This document shows, one piece after another, positions 57,011 to 64,000 of a stretch of 64,000 nucleotides of DNA (position 1 is the first letter of the stretch; each line of letters begins with the position of its first letter). Both the position numbers and the translations under genes were made by a program. The DNA is from Apodemus sylvaticus (Eukaryota > Chordata > Mammalia > Rodentia > Muridae): the NCBI RefSeq assembly GCF_947179515.1, contig NC_067495.1, forward strand, positions 64,219,411 through 64,283,410. Reading direction: 5' to 3'. Under the pieces are notes generated by a model. The model searched no databases. It saw only the letters and a program-made list of their open reading frames with translations, and was not told where the DNA came from.

Positions 57011-58236
57011 TGGGTATACATTGTAGTTTTCAAAGTAATTGGATGAAACTAAAAATATTCTGTGTGAAAATTTCACCTTGGCATGACCTTAGGTTAAAAA
57101 GACAATGGTTCTTACTTAAAAAAAAAAAAAAACTAACCCAGCCTTTCTTTAAACCAGAGTAAAACTCCAGGAAAATAAAAAAGATGACCTCAGTGTTTGC
57201 GAGAATATTAGGAAGATCTCAGCATTCATTTCACTAGATTCTGATCATCTGGGGGGGCTAGAACTTAATCCTGTCTCTATTGCACCCTTTAAAGTCCTAT
57301 CCTAAAGAGTAAGCACTGAACCTAATGACCATTGGTAACCAATGCACATGTACTGACTGTATATGAATATCATTTATATTCATTAGAATATAAATGATAG
57401 TTTCTAATTATCTAAGGCAGAACAAATTAGAAGAAATTTCTTTGCAAATCAACAGTTCTCAAAGGTTTGTAAAGTATTGGAACATGTGACTAGCTCTATT
57501 TATCTTTTGTTCTGTTTTAATAGTTGATCCTAGCAAAGGTGAAAAACAGAGTCTGGCACCAATATATGTGAGCATCTTGCCATAATACTATCTCAAATAT
57601 ATTTCTGAACTAAATAAGCATACCAACAGGACCTCTTTACCTGCTTCCTACAAGCACACCAGACTACATTTGTCTTCTTTGTGATAATCTTACCTGTGTC
57701 CCTGAACCCCAGACTCATCCTTTCCTCTTTCATCTACCTCATCTATTTATTCTATCTCAGTGTCCTCATACTTTTTCACATTTTATTATCTTTTCTCAGA
57801 TTGATTTCTCCATTCTTTCTGTCTAGTGAATACAGCTACTTATCCACACTCTCAATTCACAAGTCAATTTCTTCATGATTTCCTGAGGCAGAAGTAGGCA
57901 CTTTGTCTTTTATGTAATATATATCTCAATGATAATCTATTGTATTACTATATTTTTAAAAATCTATGACACTTTCACTGAACTCAAAGTTCTAGAGTGG
58001 ATTTAGATCGAAATCATCATTGTATTACCAGGCCTTAGTGCAGAAGCCATTAAAGATTAAGTATACTGAAAAAAACTTGTTAATGCTCATTAGTATGGTC
58101 TCGTTAAGGTTTACAACACAGTTAGACTAGCAAATGGATGAACACTTCAAAAACACTTGTATTCAGATGTCCACAGTGATGGATACAGGATTTAATAATA
58201 GGACACTTTAATATACAAATAAAGGGAAATTTTTCC
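57011..58236. other. Unique sequence
   Basis: No repeat or gene recognised. A frame at 57681-57878 lacks a domain. Confidence 0.45.
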
Positions 58237-58237
58237 T

Positions 58238-58580
58238 TTATTAGTTATGTTCTATTGTTTGATAAAACACCATGACTAAGGCAAGTTATGAAAGAAGTTT
58301 GTTTGACCTTATGGTCAGAGAGAGAAGAGTTCACGGTGGCAAAGTGAAGGCAATAGGATCAGGAAGCTGAGGACTCCTAGTTTAGACTACAAGCAAGAAG
58401 CAGAGAGAACACACTAGGAGTAAGTCTAAGACTTAAGCTCTTAAAGGCAACCTGCAGTGACATATATTTTCCAAGCAAGGCTACACCTCATAAACTGCTC
58501 CAAACAGCTCCAAATAGCTGAAGACCAAATATTCAAATGTTCAAGACTATAGAGTACATTTCTCACTCAAACTACCATAC
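58238..58580 (-). mobile_element. ORR1-type MaLR LTR, antisense
   Basis: The complement of the ORR1 layout: 'taaaacaccatgactaaggc' at the LTR 3' side and 'ccaaatattcaaatgttcaa' near its 5' side. Same family as 151-527 but more diverged and on the other strand. Confidence 0.75.
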
Positions 58581-58599
58581 CTCCCATGTTTTTTTAAAA

Positions 58600-58690
58600 A
58601 GATATAGTTTCGTGTAGCTGGTGGTAAATTCTTGATCTTTTTTTTCTCTACCTCACAATGCTGAAATTACAGGGCATAGGCCAACCACAT
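58600..58690 (-). mobile_element. B1-like SINE fragment, antisense
   Basis: The antisense pattern 'cacaatgctgaaattacagg' following a T-rich start suggests a worn B1-type element. Confidence 0.4.
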
Positions 58691-59574
58691 CATGCTCTGA
58701 GAAATTTATTTTTATCTAAGATTTAAAAAAAAAAAGAAAGAAGAGAAAAGCAGTAGCCATGCTTTCAAATATACAAAAAAGGAAGCTGTGGATGAACACT
58801 GGAATTTTTACATAAAATATTTTTAATTTAAAAAAATGACAAGAAATGTGATTTATTCAAAATTATGGTTAACATACACACATCTCATTATGTAAACAAT
58901 TTGAGAGTTAATATTCACATCTTGTTAAAGCAATTATATATGTTTTAGAAAAGAAAAAAAATCCCATAATAAGTTGGTTGTTTTGTTCATATGAAATATC
59001 TTAATTTTCTTTTTAAATATAGTCTGGCAAAAGAACTCTTCAGCATTATTCATTATTAACCTGCTGAATAGTAGATGATTTTCCTCTGGATGACCTCCCA
59101 AGTATCTGCTTCAATTAGCTTTGGAAAAAAATCATTATTTACTTTCCTTACGTAGATGTGAAAATAGTCTGAAAAGAATAAAAAAAAGAGTCATTACTTC
59201 AAGTTTTATTAGAGTGTACCTTCTAAAATGAAGCCTGTTTCTACCACTAAGTTGAAGAATGTGCATTAAGGCTCTAGTAAACAACAAAAAAGCACATTTC
59301 CAGGAAAAATGTCAGGACTGTTGTAGTTAATAATCTGATTCATGAGTAAGGTAGAAGGTTGCTCTCAATGATCTCTAATTTCCATTTCAATGCCAATATT
59401 TTATGGTCTATAAAATCAAATCTTCCTAACCTATGATTTGAATATGTTTACTTTAAATAAAATCTACCTCACCATAAACCATATTTGTGAATCAAATCAC
59501 ATTGTCAATTCTTTCATTACAAAACCAAAACCAAAAGATGCCTTTCAAAATACAACAACCAATTTAAAAGCACA
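58691..59574. other. Unique AT-rich sequence
   Basis: No feature recognised. Confidence 0.45.
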
Positions 59575-59690
59575 TACCAGGTCTTGGTGGTAGGGAGGAG
59601 AACTCTGTGGTATAACAGTTGCAAGCATGCATGCACAAAGCTGAGAGTTTCATATCCAGCACCACAAGAAAAAAACAGTATATACTCAAT
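59575..59690 (+). mobile_element. ID-like SINE
   Basis: A tRNA-like body 'ggtcttggtggtagggagga' through 'gtttcatatccagcaccaca' is followed by an A-run. Confidence 0.5.
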
Positions 59691-59704
59691 TATGTAGAAC
59701 ACTG

Positions 59705-59990
59705 AGATAAATATGATGGTACATACCTACCCAGCACTTGAAAGGCTGAAGTAGGAGGATTTTCATTAGTTTGTGGCCATCCTGGGTTACTCATAATGAA
59801 TACTGAGCATGCCAGAGTTGTATAGATATATCTTGCTTTAAAAACCACAAATGTGAAGTGTGATGGTTCATATGTGGGAGTCAGAGTAATGAGAATCACC
59901 TCAATTTTGATAGCAACATGGTCTACATAGTGAAAGTCAAGTCAGCCTGGGCTATACAGTGAGACCTTGTCTCAGAAAAATAGCACTGGG
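59705..59990 (+). mobile_element. Two B1-like SINE units
   Basis: Unit one at 59705-59850 ('atgatggtacatacctaccc', 'gtggccatcctgggttact'). Unit two at 59862-59990 ('gtgtgatggttcatatgtgg', 'agtcagcctgggctatacag', 'gagaccttgtctcagaaaaa'). Diverged. Confidence 0.6.
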
Positions 59991-59999
59991 AGGATGATT

Positions 60000-60215
60000 A
60001 CTTGGTAAAATATTTGATATGCAAGCATTAGGACCTGAGTTTGGATCCCCAACACCCACATAAAAGCTAGTCTTGGACATGAAAGAAGACAAGAAGATCC
60101 CTGGAGCTCACTTGCCAGACAGTTTGGCTTAATAGGTGACTTCTAAGTTCAGTAGGAGACCCTGAGTCAAAATACAAGGTAGATAAAAACTAAGAAAGAC
60201 ATTCAGCATTGACAT
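60000..60215 (+). mobile_element. RSINE1/B4-like SINE
   Basis: Same composite layout as at 13785, 18945 and 35770: 'gcattaggacctgagtttgg', 'agaagatccctggagctcac', 'gtaggagaccctgagtcaaa'. Confidence 0.65.
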
Positions 60216-60269
60216 CCACATGTGTGGAGAGCAGGAGACTACTTTCAACAGTTAGTTCTATCCTTCCAC

Positions 60270-60440
60270 CATATTGAGACAGGGTGTCTCTTATGTCTGC
60301 TCTCCCTGGTCCACAAGTTTCTGGGTGATTCTCCAGTCTCAACCTCCAAAAAGAGTTCTGGGATTGTAGATGTGCCAAGTCTAGCATTTTATGTGAGTTC
60401 TGAGAACTGAAGTCATGTCATTGTGTTTTCAAGGCTTCCA
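60270..60440 (-). mobile_element. B4/RSINE-like SINE, antisense
   Basis: The antisense order 'gagacagggtgtctcttatg', 'gttctgggattgtagatgtg' and 'gtgagttctgagaactgaag' resembles a worn composite SINE. Confidence 0.45.
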
Positions 60441-60654
60441 CTGTTACTCACACAATCAGCATCCCATACCTGAAGCACTGTTTTTTGAAATGTTTGTAAT
60501 TTGAAGACACTTTCTAAAATTTTAAAATACACTCAGGGCACTTTTTAAAAGAACCACCCTTATCCCATGTTTTTTTTTTCAGGGCTAATCCCCCCATGCC
60601 TTTGTCTTAGATATAAAAATGTCTTAAGCAAAGCTTTAAGAAGCACATATCTTC

Positions 60655-61040
60655 CCCTTCCTCTGCCGCCAACTGCCCATTCTGCAGTGGTAGACCCTTG
60701 CCATGTCTGGCACAGTGAAGACCCCCATCTCCTGATACTTCCTAGAGAACCAGGAGCATGCAGGGCGTTCGGTAAGAGCCACCCCCACCTCTGGAGGGCC
60801 AGAGCCCTCGCTACCCAACAACCAACAAAATCCCCATCCTCCAGAATAACATTCCCCTTCCATTCATTCCTTTTCCCCCTTCCGCCATCACTGCCTGCCC
60901 ATTCTACTGTGGTTGACCCTTGTCAGGTCTGCCACAATGAAAACCCCATTCCCTGATACTTCCTGGAGAACCAGCTACATGCAGGGCATTTGAGAGAACG
61001 AGAATCCCAGGAGTATAGATACACAGGCTTACAGTACAGA
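60655..61040 (+). promoter_or_regulatory. L1 5'UTR with two about 222-bp monomers
   Basis: The blocks around 60687 ('gtggtagacccttgccat') and 60909 ('gtggttgacccttgtcag') repeat with an offset of 222 bp, followed in each by 'cctgatacttcct' and 'gagaacca'. In murine L1 the monomer array is the RNA polymerase II promoter. Here it is only two units and diverged. Confidence 0.8.
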
Positions 61041-61089
61041 GAAGCCACAATCAGAGACAGCAAGACTAGCCAACACCAGAGATAACTAG

Positions 61090-62167
61090 ATGGCAAAAGG
61101 CAAATGAAAAATCATTACCACAGAAACCAAAGCAATATGGCACCATCAGAACCCAGTTCTCCCACAACAGCAAATCCTGGTTAACCCAACACATCGAAAA
61201 AGCAAGTGCAGGAATAAAATCACATCTCATGATGCTGATAGAGGACTTCAAGAAGGACATAAATAACTCCTTTTAAAAAATACAGGAGAATATGGGTCAA
61301 CAGGTAGAAGCCCTTAAAGAGGAAACACAAAAATCCCTTAAAGAATTTCAGAAAAACATAAACAAACAAGTGAAGGAACTGAACAAAACTACCTAGCATC
61401 TAAAAATGGAAGTAGAAACAATAAAGAAATCACAAAGTGAGACATCTCTGGAGATAGAAAACCTTGGAAAGAATTCAGGAGTCATAGATGCAAGCATCAA
61501 TGACAATACAAGAGATAGAATGAATCTGAAGATGCTGAAGATTCCATAGAAAACATGGACTCAACAGTTAAAGAAAATACAGAATGCAGAAAGCTTGTAA
61601 CCCAAAACATTCAGGAAATCCAGGACACAATGAGAAAACCAAACATAAGGATTATAGGCATAGAAGAGAGAGATTTACAACTTAAAGGGCCAGCAAATAT
61701 CTTCAACAAAATTGTAGAAGAAAACTTCCCTAACCTAAAGAAAGAGAAGCCCATAAACATACAAGAAGCCTACAGAACTACAGACTGGACCAGAACAGAA
61801 ATTCCTCTGGTCACATAATAATCAAAACACCAAATGCACTAAACAAAGAAAGAATATTAAAAGCAGTAAGGAAAAAATGTCAAGTAACTTATAAAGGGAG
61901 AACTATCAATTATAAAAGACTTCTCACCAGAAACTATGAAAGCTAAAAGATCCTGGGCAGATGTCATACAGACCCTAAGAGGACATAAATGTCAGACTAC
62001 CATACCTAGAAAAACTCTCAATTACCATAGATGGAGAAAACAAGACACTCCATGACAAAAACAAATTTACACAATATCTTTCCACAAATACAGCTTTACA
62101 AAGGATAATGGGTAGAAAATACCAACACAAGGCAGAAAACCACACCCTAGAAAAAAGAATAAAGTAA
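61090..62167 (+). pseudogene. L1 ORF1, disrupted at codon 6
   Basis: The start ATGGCAAAAGGCAAATGA gives M-A-K-G-K-stop. Later homology to the ORF1 coiled coil and RRM continues (frame 61555-61818: RKPNIRIIGIEERDLQLKG), with frameshifts, to a TAA at 62165-62167. The codon-6 TGA is what CpG decay of CGA would give. Confidence 0.85.
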
Positions 62168-62222
62168 TCTTTCAACAAACCCAAAAGACGATAGCCACAC
62201 AAACAGAATTCCACCTTTAACA

Positions 62223-63609
62223 ATGAAAACAGTAAGCAACAATCATTTTTCCTTAATATCTCTTAACATCAATGGTCTCAATTTCCCAATAAAAAGACAT
62301 AGACTAACAGACTGGATATGCAAACAGGACCCAACATTTTGCTACATACAAGAAACCCACTTCAGTGACAAAGACAGTCAGTACCTCAGAGTCAAAGGTT
62401 GGAAAACAATTTTCCAAGCAAATGGTCCCAAGAAAGAAGCTGGAGTGGCCATTCTTATATCAGATAAAATCGACTATCAACCAAAATTTGTCAAAAAAGA
62501 TAAGGAGGGACACTTCATACTGGTCAGAGGAAAAGTCTACCAAGGTGAACTCTCAATTCTGAACATCTATGCTCCAAATGCAAGGGCACCCACATTCATA
62601 AAAGAAACTTTACTAAAGCTCAAAGTACACATTGTACCCCACACAATAATTGTGGGAGACTGCAACACCGTACTCTCAACATTGGACAAATCATGGAAAC
62701 AGAAACCAAACAGAGACATAGTGAAACTAACTGAAGTTATGGAACAAATGGATCTAATAGATATTTATAGAACATTCCATCATAAAGCAAAAGAATAAAC
62801 CTTCTTCTCAGCACCTCATGGTGTTTTCTCTAAAACTGACTATATAATTGGTCACAAAACAGGCCCCAGCAGATACAGAAATATTGAAATAATTCCATGC
62901 ACCTTATCAGATCACCATGGCCTAAGGCTGGTCTTAAGTTCAAACCAAAACAACAGAAAACACACATACACATGGATGTTGAACAATGCTCTTCTCAATG
63001 ATTGCTTGGTCAAGGAAGAAATAAAGAAACTAAATACTTTTTAGAATTTAGTGAAAATGAGGATACATCACACCAAAACTTATGGGACACAATGAAAACA
63101 GTGCTTAGATAGCTCTAAGTGCCTCCAAAAAGAAAATGAAGAGAGCTTACACTAACAGCATGACAGTGCACCTAAAAGCTCGAGAACAAAAAGAAGCAAA
63201 GACACCCAAGAAGAGTAGAAGGCAGGAAATAATCAAACTCAGGGCTAAAATCAACCAAATAGAAACAAAAAGAACCATACAAAGAATCAACAAAACCAGG
63301 AGCTAGTTCTTTGAGGAAAATCAGCAAGATAGATAAACCCTTAACCAGACTAACCAAAGGGCACAGAGGCACTACCCAAATTACTAAAATCAGTAATGAA
63401 AAGGGAGACATAACAACAGAAACTGTGGAAATTTAAAAAAATCATCAGATCCTACTATAAGAGCTTATACTTAACAAAATTGGAAAATCTGGATGAAATG
63501 GACAATTTTCTAGACGCATACCAGGTGCCACTGTTAAAACAGGATCAGATAAACCATCTAAATAGTCCCATAAGTCCTGAGGAAATAGAAGCAGTCATTA
63601 ACAGTCTCC

Positions 63610-63648
<39 letters not shown>

Positions 63649-64000
63649 AGGACCCAATGGGTTTAGCAGGGAATTCTATCAGATCTTCAAAGAAGAGCTA
63701 ATACTAATATTCTTCAAACTATTCCACGAAATAGAAGCTCAAGGAACACTACACAATTCATTCTATGAAGCCACAATAATGCTTATACCTAAACCAAAGA
63801 CCAAACAAGGAAAGAGAACTTCAGACCAATCTCCATTATGAACATTAATGCAAAAATACTCAACAAAATTCTGGCCAACCAAATCCAAGAATGCATCAAA
63901 ACCATAATTCACCACGATCAAGGAGGCTTCATCCCAGGGATGCAGGGATTGTTCAATATATGGAAATTCATCAATGTAATCCCCTACATAAACAAACTCA
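62223..64000 (+). pseudogene. L1 ORF2, endonuclease domain start, disrupted and cut by window
   Basis: An open segment from 62223 to 62798 encodes the endonuclease domain with SLISLNINGL, QETHF and VGDCNT (the usual VGDFNT with F changed to C). A TAA at 62796-62798 ends it within the domain. Homology continues in shifted frames through 'LPTKKS'-type coding, where an A33 run at 63613-63645 interrupts it, and on toward the RT domain at the window end. Confidence 0.9.
63613..63645. repeat. Expanded A-tract inside L1 ORF2
   Basis: About 33 A at the same ORF2 site as the T41 (A41) run at 45126-45166. The flanking sequence is coding on both sides ('acagtctcccat' and 'ctcaggacccaatgg'). Confidence 0.9.

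Larger units (their letters stand above)
60655..64000 (+). mobile_element. L1 with monomeric 5'UTR, sense, cut by window end
   Basis: Two tandem 5'UTR monomers, ORF1 and the first half of ORF2 in order. The whole 5' end is present, so the element may have been full length. Multiple lesions show it is inactive. Its 3' half lies beyond the window. Confidence 0.9.

Overview
This 64 kb window is mammalian nuclear DNA from a murine rodent, most likely house mouse or a close relative. The evidence is the repeat content: B1, B2/B3 and B4-type SINEs, rodent L1 families with monomeric 5' ends, ORR1/MaLR LTRs and URR1 hAT elements, on top of older mammalian MIR, L2 and MLT1 copies. There is no bacterial-style gene organisation, and I find no intact protein-coding gene. 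The long open frames are L1 ORF fragments, microsatellite translations or chance frames inside the CpG island.

Layout. 1-5 kb: antisense L1 3'UTR split by an ORR1 LTR, then scattered SINEs, an ancient L1 piece and a URR1 hAT element. 5-10 kb: mostly unique AT-rich sequence with a CTG/CCG triplet tract and one CTCF-like site. 10-16 kb: a strongly nested repeat cluster (an antisense L1 invaded by two LTRs and an Lx 3' end) and several SINEs. 16-24 kb: mostly unique, with SINEs. 24-26.1 kb: repeat-poor AT-rich sequence that looks like conserved regulatory DNA and ends in a perfect 21-bp inverted repeat. 26.2-28.4 kb: a CpG island with CGG, CAG and GGA triplet tracts. A minus-strand AG|GTGAGT donor at its core suggests the first, largely untranslated exon of a gene running leftward. 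28.4-44 kb: unique sequence with MIR, L2, MLT1, MaLR and SINE copies, a large compound microsatellite and a duplicated MIR-bearing segment. 44-57 kb: an L1 pile-up, including a well-bounded twin-primed L1, an L1 3'UTR carrying a young B1, an antisense L1 with recognisable ORF1 and ORF2, and a class I ERV solo LTR with a 4-bp target duplication. 57-60.6 kb: unique sequence and SINEs. 60.65-64 kb: the 5' half of a sense-strand L1 (two monomers, ORF1, start of ORF2), cut by the window edge.

Nothing here amounts to a new multi-gene system. The parts most worth following up are the CpG-island first exon with its triplet tracts, the perfect hairpin beside it, the twin-primed L1 with a short extra segment between two A-tails, and the repeated expansion of one A-tract inside L1 ORF2. 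Repeat family names are from recall of consensus sequences, not from a database search.
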